DNA of 21,444 nucleotides from Actinomycetales bacterium (GTDB lineage: Bacteria; Actinomycetota; Actinomycetes; Mycobacteriales; Mycobacteriaceae), in NCBI GenBank assembly GCA_012841845.1, contig DUTZ01000110.1, positions 1-21,444 of the forward strand. The letters run 5' to 3'. Positions within the stretch are counted from its first letter, which is position 1. Every line of letters starts with the position of its first letter. The notes under the pieces were generated by a model that saw nothing but the letters and a program-made list of their open reading frames with translations, made no database searches and was not told the DNA's origin. Made by a program: the position numbers and the translations under genes. Below, in pieces: positions 15,966-21,444 of this stretch.

Positions 15966-16946
15966 TCAGGCGAGAAGCGCCGAGACCAGCAGGAGCACCG
16001 GCAGCGCGCCGAGCGTGGTGAGTACGGCCGAGTCGCGGGCGAGCAGCGTCCCGTGCCCGTAGCGGGTGGCCACCACGAGGACGTTCTGCGCGGTGGGCAG
16101 CGCGGCGGCCACGACCACGGTGAGCAGTTCGTGCCCGCGCATGCCGAGCACCCCGGCGCCGAGTGCGAACGCCAGCAGCGGATGCGCCACCAACTTGAGG
16201 GCGCTGGCCAGGGCGATCTCGCGGCGCGGGGAGGCTCCGGCCTCGAGCACGCGGACGCCGTAGAGCGACATGCCAAAGACGAGCAGCGCGCCCGGAACGG
16301 AGATCTGGCCCACGAGGTGGACGGGCTCGAGCAGGCGCTCGGGCGGCGTCCACGGCAGTGCCGCCACGAGCACGCCGGCGAGCGCCGCCACGACGAGCGG
16401 GTTGCGGATCGCCTGGACGAGCGCGTCACGCGCGCCGCCGCGGCCGGAATCGGCGCCCCCACGCGAAGCCCCGCCACCCGGAGCCCCGCCCGGGCCCCCG
16501 GCCAGCGTGGCCCGTTCGAGCACGGCGATCGCGACGGGCTGCAGCACGACCACCTGGAACAGCAGCAGCGGCATGACGAAGCCCAGGTCGCCGAGCACGT
16601 AGAGCGCGATGGGGATGCCGAGGTTGGCGGAGTTGACGTAGCCGGCGGAGAGGGCGCCGACGACGAGGTCGGCGGATCCCTTCCGCAGCCAGAGGCGGGC
16701 GATCGCCGCATACGCGACCGCGATGATCACGGCCGAGACGGCGGACACCAGGAAGACGCCGTTGAAGACCGCGTCGAGGGTGGTGCGGGCGAGGGCGTCG
16801 AAGAGCAGGGCGGGGGTGGCGACGAAGAAGACGAGTCGGTTGATGACGAGCCGGGCGTCGTGGCCGAGGACGCCACTGCGGGCGAGGACCCAGCCGAGGG
16901 CCACGAGGGCGACGATCACGGCGAAGCCGTTGAGCACGCCGGCCAC
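15966..16946 (-). CDS. AEC (auxin efflux carrier) family transporter
   Basis: 326-residue membrane protein with about ten hydrophobic helices in two halves, the AEC/bile acid transporter-like fold. The conserved GYVNSANLGIPIALYVLGD segment (about residues 102-120) and a matching ALPTAQNVLVVATRYGHG in the second half support the call. A Gly-rich hydrophilic linker (about residues 149-170) separates the halves. Start is GTG at 16946 with GAGGAGG five bases upstream, a strong Shine-Dalgarno. These carriers export or import organic acids such as malate, but the substrate is not readable here. It stands alone on the minus strand, with no partner genes. Confidence 0.85.
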   Translation of the reverse strand: MAGVLNGFAVIVALVALGWVLARSGVLGHDARLVINRLVFFVATPALLFDALARTTLDAVFNGVFLVSAVSAVIIAVAYAAIARLWLRKGSADLVVGALSAGYVNSANLGIPIALYVLGDLGFVMPLLLFQVVVLQPVAIAVLERATLAGGPGGAPGGGASRGGADSGRGGARDALVQAIRNPLVVAALAGVLVAALPWTPPERLLEPVHLVGQISVPGALLVFGMSLYGVRVLEAGASPRREIALASALKLVAHPLLAFALGAGVLGMRGHELLTVVVAAALPTAQNVLVVATRYGHGTLLARDSAVLTTLGALPVLLLVSALLA

Positions 16947-17020
16947 GGCGGCCTCCTCGGGGTCGGGGACGAGGGGAACGGGAGCGGGGAGCGGGGGAGC
17001 GGAGAACCGGGCGGTGAACG

Positions 17021-17066
17021 CCGATCGGGGCCGCGCTCCGCTGGTGGGAGGCGCGGCCCCGATCGG
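17021..17066 (-). terminator. Terminator of the rpmB-rpmG-rpsN-rpsR operon
   Basis: A perfect 16-bp stem (CCGATCGGGGCCGCGC at 17021-17036 with its complement at 17051-17066) and a 14-base loop lie 78 bp beyond the rpsR stop. There is no T-tract, as is common in actinobacteria. Confidence 0.7.
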
Positions 17067-17143
17067 GCTGCTGTTGTCCGGTCGGCGCGGTGGCTACCGC
17101 GTACGGGACGAGGGGTGCGCGTTCACGCGCGCCGAGCTGTTGC

Positions 17144-17398
17144 TCAGCGGCTGGTGAACGGCAGCAGGGCCATCTCGCGGGCGTTCTTCACCGCGACGGC
17201 CACCTGGCGCTGCTGCTGCGGCGTGAGGCCGGTGACGCGGCGCGAACGGATCTTGCCGCGGTCGGAGATGAACGTGCGGAGGGTGTTGATGTCCTTGTAG
17301 TCGACCGTCTCGATGCCCGCGACCTTCAGCGGGTTCTTCTTGGGACGACGACCCTCCTGGGCACGCAGCTTCTTGTTCGGGGTGCGCTTGTTCGCCAT
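17144..17398 (-). CDS. rpsR: 30S ribosomal protein S18, cysteine-free form
   Basis: 84-residue S18, with [19 protein letters not shown] and the [21 protein letters not shown] core. It contains no Cys, so it is the zinc-independent (C-minus) paralogue, like M. tuberculosis RpsR2 (Rv2055c). ATG 17398 follows the rpsN stop by 10 bases. Last gene of a four-gene ribosomal operon. Such paralogues replace zinc-binding forms when zinc is short. Confidence 0.95.
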   Translation of the reverse strand: MANKRTPNKKLRAQEGRRPKKNPLKVAGIETVDYKDINTLRTFISDRGKIRSRRVTGLTPQQQRQVAVAVKNAREMALLPFTSR

Positions 17399-17408
17399 GG
17401 TTACCTAC

Positions 17409-17714
17409 TCACCAACTCGACTTCGTGACACCGGGCAGCTCGCCGCGGTGGGCCATCTCGCGCATGCGGACGCGGGAGAGGCCGAACTTCCGGAGGTAGC
17501 CGCGCGGGCGGCCGTCGGCGACGTCGCGGTTGCGGACGCGCACGGGGGAGGCGTCGCGCGGCATCTTGTTGAGCGCGGTCTGGGCCTCCATGCGGGCCTC
17601 ATCGGTGCTCTCGGGGTTCTTGATGATCGCCTTGAGCTCGGCGCGCCGCTCGGCGAACCGGGCCACCTTGGCCTTGCGCTGCTCGTTACGCGCGATCTTG
17701 GACTTCTTGGCCAC
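17409..17714 (-). CDS. rpsN: 30S ribosomal protein S14, long cysteine-free form
   Basis: 101-residue S14 with the C-terminal [21 protein letters not shown] signature. The length and the absence of Cys mark the zinc-independent long type, unlike the 61-residue CxxC form. Start is GTG at 17714, just 3 bases after rpmG, with GAGGAG inside the end of rpmG as Shine-Dalgarno. Matches RpsN2 (Rv2056c) in order. Confidence 0.95.
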   Translation of the reverse strand: MAKKSKIARNEQRKAKVARFAERRAELKAIIKNPESTDEARMEAQTALNKMPRDASPVRVRNRDVADGRPRGYLRKFGLSRVRMREMAHRGELPGVTKSSW

Positions 17715-17717
17715 GGG

Positions 17718-17882
17718 TCAGCGCTCCTCTCGGAATTCGACGTGCTTGCGGACGACCGGGTCGAACTTCTTGAGGACGATGCGGTCCGGGTTGTTACGGC
17801 GGTTCTTGCGGGTCACGTAGGTGTACCCGGTACCGGCCGTGGACTTCAGCTTGATGATGGGGCGGATGTCGTTACGAGCCAT
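17718..17882 (-). CDS. rpmG: 50S ribosomal protein L33, cysteine-free form
   Basis: 54-residue L33 with [20 protein letters not shown]. The two CxxC zinc ribbons of the usual L33 are absent: KSTAGTG and DPVVRKH occupy those places. ATG 17882 gives the normal length and is one base from the rpmB stop. Matches M. tuberculosis RpmG1 (Rv2057c) in order. Confidence 0.95.
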   Translation of the reverse strand: MARNDIRPIIKLKSTAGTGYTYVTRKNRRNNPDRIVLKKFDPVVRKHVEFREER

Positions 17883-17883
17883 C

Positions 17884-18120
17884 TCAGATCTTCTCCCCAC
17901 GGGCGCGGATGCGGGCCACGACGGCCTCGATGCCGTCGCGGTCGATGGTCTTGATGCCCTTGGTCGAGACCGTCAGCGTGACGCGACGGCCCTCGGAGGG
18001 CAGGAAGTAGCTACGACGCTGGATGTTCGGGTTCCAGCGACGGCTCGTCCGGCGGTGTGAGTGCGAGACGGTCTTGCCGAAACCCGGCTTCCGTCCCGTT
18101 ACCTGGCAATGCGCCGACAT
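17884..18120 (-). CDS. rpmB: 50S ribosomal protein L28, zinc-independent form
   Basis: 78-residue L28 with [21 protein letters not shown] single Cys (SAHCQVTG) remains, so no CxxC zinc site can form. First gene of the minus-strand ribosomal operon rpmB-rpmG-rpsN-rpsR. ATG 18120 has AAGGAGAA a few bases upstream. Matches RpmB2 (Rv2058c). Expression is expected to rise under zinc limitation through Zur, although no good Zur box was found. Confidence 0.95.
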   Translation of the reverse strand: MSAHCQVTGRKPGFGKTVSHSHRRTSRRWNPNIQRRSYFLPSEGRRVTLTVSTKGIKTIDRDGIEAVVARIRARGEKI

Positions 18121-18255
18121 GGCGTGGTTCTCCTTCCGCCTCCGCGTGCGGTGGCGCGCGGCACCGGGACGCTCCGGGCGGCGGTGCCGGGGCGGAGCGG
18201 GATGCCACGTCGCGAACACCGTGGGAGGCGATAGCAAACGTGCAGACAACAGCGA
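18121..18255 (-). promoter_or_regulatory. 5' leader of the rpmB operon with competing stems
   Basis: About 135 bases lie between the predicted transcription start and rpmB. Two stems interleave: GCACCG 18161-18166 with CGGTGC 18182-18187, and CGCTCCG 18170-18176 with CGGAGCG 18193-18199. They cannot both form as simple hairpins, so they are either alternatives or a pseudoknot. High GC makes chance pairing possible. Confidence 0.3.
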
Positions 18256-18261
18256 TGGTCT

Positions 18262-18291
18262 AGTTTACGGCGAGCCCGGCCGAAACGGTAA
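18262..18291 (-). promoter_or_regulatory. Promoter of the rpmB operon
   Basis: On the minus strand TTACCG (18291-18286) and TAAACT (18267-18262) are separated by 18 bp, a plausible sigma-70-type promoter. The inverted repeat GCCGA-N8-TCGGC (18279-18296) overlaps the -35 and could be an operator, though it does not match the AT-rich Zur consensus. Together with the rpmE side, this region accounts for the 369 bp (18121-18489) without a gene. Confidence 0.45.
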
Positions 18292-18345
18292 TCGGCACGT
18301 CAGGGGCCGAAAGTGGCGGCGGGTCCGGCGAGGGGACCGCGCGAA

Positions 18346-18375
18346 TTGGGTGCCCGGCCATCATACGGGTACGAT
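18346..18375 (+). promoter_or_regulatory. Promoter of rpmE-rpmF
   Basis: TTGGGT (18346-18351) and TACGAT (18370-18375) are separated by 18 bp on the plus strand. The predicted start near 18382 would give a leader of about 108 bases before rpmE. Confidence 0.45.
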
Positions 18376-18425
18376 CTACCGATGCGTGTGCTGCGACCGG
18401 ATTCCCCGGTTCGGCCACTGGCTAC

Positions 18426-18447
18426 AGCGCGCCCGGCACGGGTCGCG
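18426..18447 (+). promoter_or_regulatory. Hairpin in the rpmE (L31) leader
   Basis: GCGCG/CGCGC and CCCG/CGGG form a stacked stem with one bulged T (18442) and a GCA loop. It lies 42 bases before the rpmE start. L31 leader RNAs involved in ribosomal protein autoregulation are known from actinobacteria, so this may be one; membership was not tested. Confidence 0.35.
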
Positions 18448-18489
18448 CGCCAGAGACAAGTACTTCTCCCGAGCTAGAGGAATCTGAGT

Positions 18490-18747
18490 ATGAAGAGCGA
18501 CATCCACCCCGACTACCACCCGGTGGTCTTCCAGGACGCGGGCACGGGCACCAAGTTCCTCACCCGTTCCACGGCGACCAGCGACCGCACCGTCGAGTGG
18601 GAGGACGGCAACTCGTACCCGCTCATCGTCGTCGACGTGACCAGCGAGTCGCACCCGTTCTGGACCGGCGCGCAGCGCGTCATGGACACGGCCGGCCGCG
18701 TCGAGAAGTTCCAGCGCCGCTACGGCAACCGCGCCCGCCGCAAGTGA
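18490..18747 (+). CDS. rpmE2: 50S ribosomal protein L31, type B
   Basis: 85-residue L31 with [16 protein letters not shown] and [21 protein letters not shown]. It lacks the CxxC pair of zinc-binding L31, so it is the type B, zinc-independent form. ATG 18490 has AGAGGAA (18475-18481) at 8 bases. Divergent from the zinc-free rpmB operon, which points to shared zinc-responsive control; rpmF follows 56 bp downstream. Confidence 0.95.
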   Translation: MKSDIHPDYHPVVFQDAGTGTKFLTRSTATSDRTVEWEDGNSYPLIVVDVTSESHPFWTGAQRVMDTAGRVEKFQRRYGNRARRK

Positions 18748-18752
18748 GCCGC

Positions 18753-18773
18753 GGGCCGGCGTGACGCCGGCCC
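18753..18773 (+). other. Hairpin between rpmE and rpmF
   Basis: GGGCCGGC and GCCGGCCC form an 8-bp stem with a GTGAC loop, five bases after the rpmE stop. No T-tract follows. It may partly terminate transcription, protect the rpmE message 3' end, or do nothing. Confidence 0.4.
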
Positions 18774-18803
18774 ACTCCACCCCCGAGACCACGAGGACGA
18801 ATC

Positions 18804-18974
18804 ATGGCAGTTCCCAAGCGCCGCCTCTCGCGCGCCAACACCCACTCCCGCCGTTCGCAGTGGAAGGCCGAGACCCCGGCCCTCCAGCAGACCAAGATCG
18901 ACGGCCGCCCGGTCGCGATCCCGCGCCGCCTGGTCAAGGCCGCGAAGCTCGGCCTGGTCGACCTCGACCGCTGA
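18804..18974 (+). CDS. rpmF: 50S ribosomal protein L32
   Basis: 56-residue L32 beginning [20 protein letters not shown], the family N terminus, and ending in a short [18 protein letters not shown] tail. No Cys, as in mycobacterial L32. ATG 18804 has GAGGA (18793-18797). Probably co-transcribed with rpmE. It is followed by a strong terminator and then mprA, the same order as rpmF-mprA in M. tuberculosis (Rv0979A, Rv0981). Confidence 0.95.
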   Translation: MAVPKRRLSRANTHSRRSQWKAETPALQQTKIDGRPVAIPRRLVKAAKLGLVDLDR

Positions 18975-19015
18975 GCCCGGCGGTGCCTGAGGCGCCGCAC
19001 GCACACGCCCGGACG

Positions 19016-19051
19016 CGAGCCCGGCGGGTCCCCACGGACCCGCCGGGCTCG
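19016..19051 (+). terminator. Strong terminator after rpmF
   Basis: A perfect 16-bp GC-rich stem (19016-19031 with 19036-19051) closes a CCAC loop, 41 bp after the rpmF stop. No T-tract. It separates the ribosomal genes from mprAB. Confidence 0.75.
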
Positions 19052-19077
19052 TCGGCGTCCGCCCGTCCGACCACGTC

Positions 19078-19096
19078 CTCAGGCGAGGTTCAGGCG
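19078..19096 (+). promoter_or_regulatory. Direct repeat upstream of mprA, candidate MprA box
   Basis: CTCAGGCG (19078-19085) and TTCAGGCG (19089-19096) repeat in the same orientation with an 11-bp step, one helical turn. This is the usual form of sites bound by OmpR-family regulators and resembles the TCAG-containing tandem repeats reported for mycobacterial MprA. It lies 20 bp before the chosen start of mprA. Confidence 0.4.
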
Positions 19097-19116
19097 GGTA
19101 CGCGAGAATGTGTCCC

Positions 19117-19800
19117 ATGAAGATCCTCGTGGTGGACGACGACCAGGCCGTACGCGAATCGCTGCGCCGATCCCTCACCTTCAACGGCTACGCCGTGGAG
19201 TTGGCGGGCGACGGCGTGGAGGCCGTGGAGCTCATCGACGCCGACCGGCCGGACGCGGTGATCCTCGACGTGATGATGCCGCGGCGCGACGGCCTCGAGG
19301 TGTGTCGCATCCTCCGCAGCCGCGGCGACGACCTGCCGGTCCTCATGCTCACCGCGCGGGACGCCGTCTCGGAGCGGGTCGCGGGCCTGGACGCGGGGGC
19401 CGACGACTACCTGCCCAAGCCGTTCGCGCTCGAGGAGCTGCTGGCGCGCCTGCGGGCGCTGCTGCGCCGCCGCGGCGCGGAGGCGGACGCCGCCGACGAG
19501 GTGCTCACGTTCGAGGACCTCACGATGGACCTGGCCACCCGTGAGGTGACCCGCGGCGACCGCCGCATCCAGCTCACCCGGACCGAGTTCTCCCTGCTCG
19601 AGCTGCTCATGCAGCATCCCCGCCGAGTCCTCACGCGCAGCCACATCCTCGAGGAGGTGTGGGGGTACGATTTCCCGACCTCGGGCAACGCCCTCGAGGT
19701 GTACATCGGGTACCTGCGTCGCAAGACGGAAGGGGAGGGTGAGGTCCGCTTGATCCACACCGTGCGGGGAGTGGGGTACGTGCTGCGCGAGTCGCCCTAG
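19117..19800 (+). CDS. mprA: OmpR-family response regulator MprA
   Basis: 227-residue response regulator. The receiver domain (residues 1-115) has the acidic D7-D8-D9, phosphoacceptor D51 ([12 protein letters not shown]), T79 and K101 (LPKPF). The winged-helix domain (about 130-225) has [13 protein letters not shown] and ends with [16 protein letters not shown]. In mycobacteria MprA responds to envelope stress and activates stress sigma factors and pepD. ATG 19117 ([10 protein letters not shown]) is chosen over ATG 19108 because it matches the family N terminus. The stop shares its G with the GTG of mprB. Confidence 0.92.
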   Translation: MKILVVDDDQAVRESLRRSLTFNGYAVELAGDGVEAVELIDADRPDAVILDVMMPRRDGLEVCRILRSRGDDLPVLMLTARDAVSERVAGLDAGADDYLPKPFALEELLARLRALLRRRGAEADAADEVLTFEDLTMDLATREVTRGDRRIQLTRTEFSLLELLMQHPRRVLTRSHILEEVWGYDFPTSGNALEVYIGYLRRKTEGEGEVRLIHTVRGVGYVLRESP

Positions 19801-21191
19801 TGTCGGGGCGTCCGGCACGGAGGACCAACGCGCCGATCAGCCTGCGCCAGCGGGTCACCCTGCTGGCGGCGAGTTCGGTGGGCGTCGCGGTGGCACTCAT
19901 GGCCGTCGCGGCGTACTTCGTCGTCTCCGGATCGATGTACAGCGAGGTCAACAACCGCCTCGAGCGGCAGGCGGGCCAGCTGGTCAACAGCCAGCTCGCC
20001 TCGGAGTTCGCCCTGCAGTCCCGCAGCACGCTCATCGCCCTGCGGGCGTTCAACCCGGACCTCGACGCGCAGATCGTCGCCCCGTCGGGGGTGCGGACCG
20101 CGACCGGCGAGCCGTTCCAGATCGGCGCGCCGGAGATCGCGGTGGTGCGGGGGGAGACGGAGTCGAGCCTGCGGACCTCCGGCGGCAAGCAGATCTATGC
20201 GGTCGGGGTGCGGGACGGTTCGACGCTCATCCTCGCCCAGGACCTCCGGGGCACGCGGGCCGTGCTCAACCGGCTGGCGATCGTGCTCACCCTCGTCGGC
20301 GCCGGCGGCATCGCCCTGGCCGCGGCGGCCGGCACCGCGGTGGGCCGCACCGGCCTGGCGCCGGTGGGGCGCCTGACGCGCGCGGTGGAGCGGGTGGCGC
20401 GGACCGACGACCTGCGCCCCATCCCCGTGTCGGGTGACGACGAGATCGCGCGTCTCACGACGAGCTTCAACCACATGCTCCACGCCCTGGGCGAGAGCCG
20501 GGACCGGCAGTCGCGCCTGGTGGCGGACGCCGGTCACGAGCTCAAGACCCCGCTGACGAGCCTGCGCACCAACGTCGAGTTGCTCATCGCCGCCAGTCGA
20601 CCGGGGGCGCCCACGATCCCGGACGGCGACCGCCGGGAGCTGGAGGAGGACGTGGTGGGGCAGATCTCCGAGCTGAGCCAGCTGGTGGGGGACCTGGTCG
20701 AACTGGCGCGGGAGGACTCGGGGGCGGTGACGCTCGAGCCGGTCGGGGTGACCGAGGCGGTGGAGCGGGCGCTCGGCCGGGTCCGTCGGCGCCGGCACGA
20801 CGTGGACTTCGACGTGGACCTGGTGCCCTGGTACGCGTTCGGCGACGCGGCCGGGCTCGAGCGCGCCGTGCTCAACATCTGCGACAACGCGGCCAAGTGG
20901 AGCCCCGCCGGCGGGACGGTGACCGTGCGGATGCAGCCGGTGTCCGACTCGGTCGTGGAGCTCACGGTGGCGGACCAGGGGCCGGGCATCCCGGAGGAGG
21001 ACCGCGAACTCGTCTTCGAGCGCTTCTACCGCTCCAGCGAGGCGCGGGCGATGCCGGGCTCGGGCCTGGGGCTGGCGATCGTCCGCCAGGTGGTCACGCG
21101 GCACGGCGGGACGGTGGAGATCGTCTCGGCCGACGGCGGGGGCACCGAGTTCCGGGTGACGCTGCCCGGGAGCGACCATCCCACATCGTGA
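19800..21191 (+). CDS. mprB: Sensor histidine kinase MprB
   Basis: 463-residue membrane kinase, partner of the MprA before it. TM1 is about residues 20-45, the extracytoplasmic sensor about 46-160, and TM2 about 161-185 (VLTLVGAGGIALAAAAGTAVG). A HAMP linker follows. The H-box DAGHELKTPLTSL has phosphoacceptor H246. The ATP-binding domain has N363 (NICDNAAKWS), DQGPGIP and GSGLGLAI. GTG 19800 overlaps the mprA stop by one base (TAGTG), the normal coupled arrangement. All catalytic boxes are intact. Confidence 0.92.
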   Translation: MSGRPARRTNAPISLRQRVTLLAASSVGVAVALMAVAAYFVVSGSMYSEVNNRLERQAGQLVNSQLASEFALQSRSTLIALRAFNPDLDAQIVAPSGVRTATGEPFQIGAPEIAVVRGETESSLRTSGGKQIYAVGVRDGSTLILAQDLRGTRAVLNRLAIVLTLVGAGGIALAAAAGTAVGRTGLAPVGRLTRAVERVARTDDLRPIPVSGDDEIARLTTSFNHMLHALGESRDRQSRLVADAGHELKTPLTSLRTNVELLIAASRPGAPTIPDGDRRELEEDVVGQISELSQLVGDLVELAREDSGAVTLEPVGVTEAVERALGRVRRRRHDVDFDVDLVPWYAFGDAAGLERAVLNICDNAAKWSPAGGTVTVRMQPVSDSVVELTVADQGPGIPEEDRELVFERFYRSSEARAMPGSGLGLAIVRQVVTRHGGTVEIVSADGGGTEFRVTLPGSDHPTS

Positions 21192-21232
21192 GCGGGGGCC
21201 GTCTCAGCGGGCGCACAGCCGCGTCGGGAAAC

Positions 21233-21444
21233 ATGGAGCGCATGGTCAACGAGAACAGTCGTGGTGTGGGTGATCCCCGTCCCGGCGACGGGTGGGCCTC
21301 GGGGTCGGGGGCCGGCCCGGGTGGCTACGGCCCCTATCGCGGGGAGGGCCCCTCGCCGTCACCGTACGGCGGCGGCCCCGCCCACCAGCCCGGCCCCGCC
21401 CAGCAGCCGCAGCCCGGTCACCCGGGCCAGTTCGGTCACGTCCA
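21233..21444 (+). CDS. pepD: N terminus of a PepD/HtrA-like serine protease (partial)
   Basis: Open frame from ATG 21233 (or ATG 21242) to the window edge, 70 codons, 41 bp after mprB. The visible part is a Gly/Pro/Gln-rich, hydrophilic stretch (GPSPSPYGGGP, QPGPAQQPQPGHPGQ), like the cytoplasmic lead of mycobacterial HtrA proteins before their membrane anchor. No protease motif is in view; the call rests on position after mprAB (M. tuberculosis Rv0983) and composition. TCTCAGCGG just upstream (21203-21211) resembles a half MprA site. Confidence 0.6.
   Translation, partial: MERMVNENSRGVGDPRPGDGWASGSGAGPGGYGPYRGEGPSPSPYGGGPAHQPGPAQQPQPGHPGQFGHV

Noticed and set aside
16947..17143. Small genes in the gap between the AEC transporter and rpsR
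   Set aside because: Nothing with a start signal or coding pattern; the gap is explained by the rpsR-side terminator and the AEC Shine-Dalgarno.
18279..18296. GCCGA-N8-TCGGC as a Zur box
   Set aside because: GC-rich and of even symmetry, unlike the AT-rich actinobacterial Zur consensus; kept only as a generic inverted repeat.

Overview
This is a GC-rich window (roughly 70% by eye) from an actinobacterium. Gene content and local orders shared with Mycobacterium tuberculosis (rpmF-mprA-mprB-pepD; accD-accA-fadE-maoC-citE with fadD and scoAB; rpmB-rpmG-rpsN-rpsR) place it in the Mycobacteriales. A Dietzia-, Gordonia- or Rhodococcus-like genus would fit, but the genus cannot be fixed from sequence alone. 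Nearly all of the window is coding. No tRNA, rRNA, insertion sequence, prophage or CRISPR array was seen.

Left part (1-5576): a fused indolepyruvate ferredoxin oxidoreductase on the minus strand runs off the left edge. It is divergent from an Lrp/AsnC regulator, and the shared 193-bp region holds a 19-bp palindrome and a Crp/GlxR-like site. Tail to tail with the regulator lies a VapBC-type toxin-antitoxin pair, followed by a DUF2254 membrane protein, both on the minus strand.

Centre (5633-15067): one long plus-strand catabolic cluster: accD, accA (biotin-dependent acyl-CoA carboxylase), fadE, maoC, citE, fadD, scoA, scoB. It matches the gene set of M. tuberculosis Rv2498c-Rv2505c. Read as a pathway, it covers leucine breakdown from the acyl-CoA stage: acyl-CoA dehydrogenation, methylcrotonyl-CoA carboxylation, hydration by a MaoC-fold enzyme, cleavage of HMG-CoA by a CitE-type lyase, and acetoacetate activation by a CoA transferase. 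The promoter before accD has a 10-bp perfect inverted repeat over the predicted transcription start, so a repressor is likely, but no TetR gene lies in the window.

Right part (15144-21444): a CPBP intramembrane protease gene is interrupted by an in-frame TAG. It is tail to tail with an AEC-family transporter. Next is a minus-strand operon of four zinc-independent (cysteine-motif-free) ribosomal proteins, L28, L33, S14 and S18. Divergent from it are L31 type B and L32. After a strong terminator come the MprA/MprB two-component system and the start of a PepD/HtrA-like protease that runs off the right edge.

Most notable points: the CitE/MaoC route in place of the classical hydratase and HMG-CoA lyase; a MaoC protein with Asn where the family has its catalytic Asp; a FadE whose catalytic Glu is in the MCAD position rather than the isovaleryl-CoA dehydrogenase position; the accD operator; the amber-interrupted protease; and the grouped zinc-free ribosomal proteins with structured leaders.
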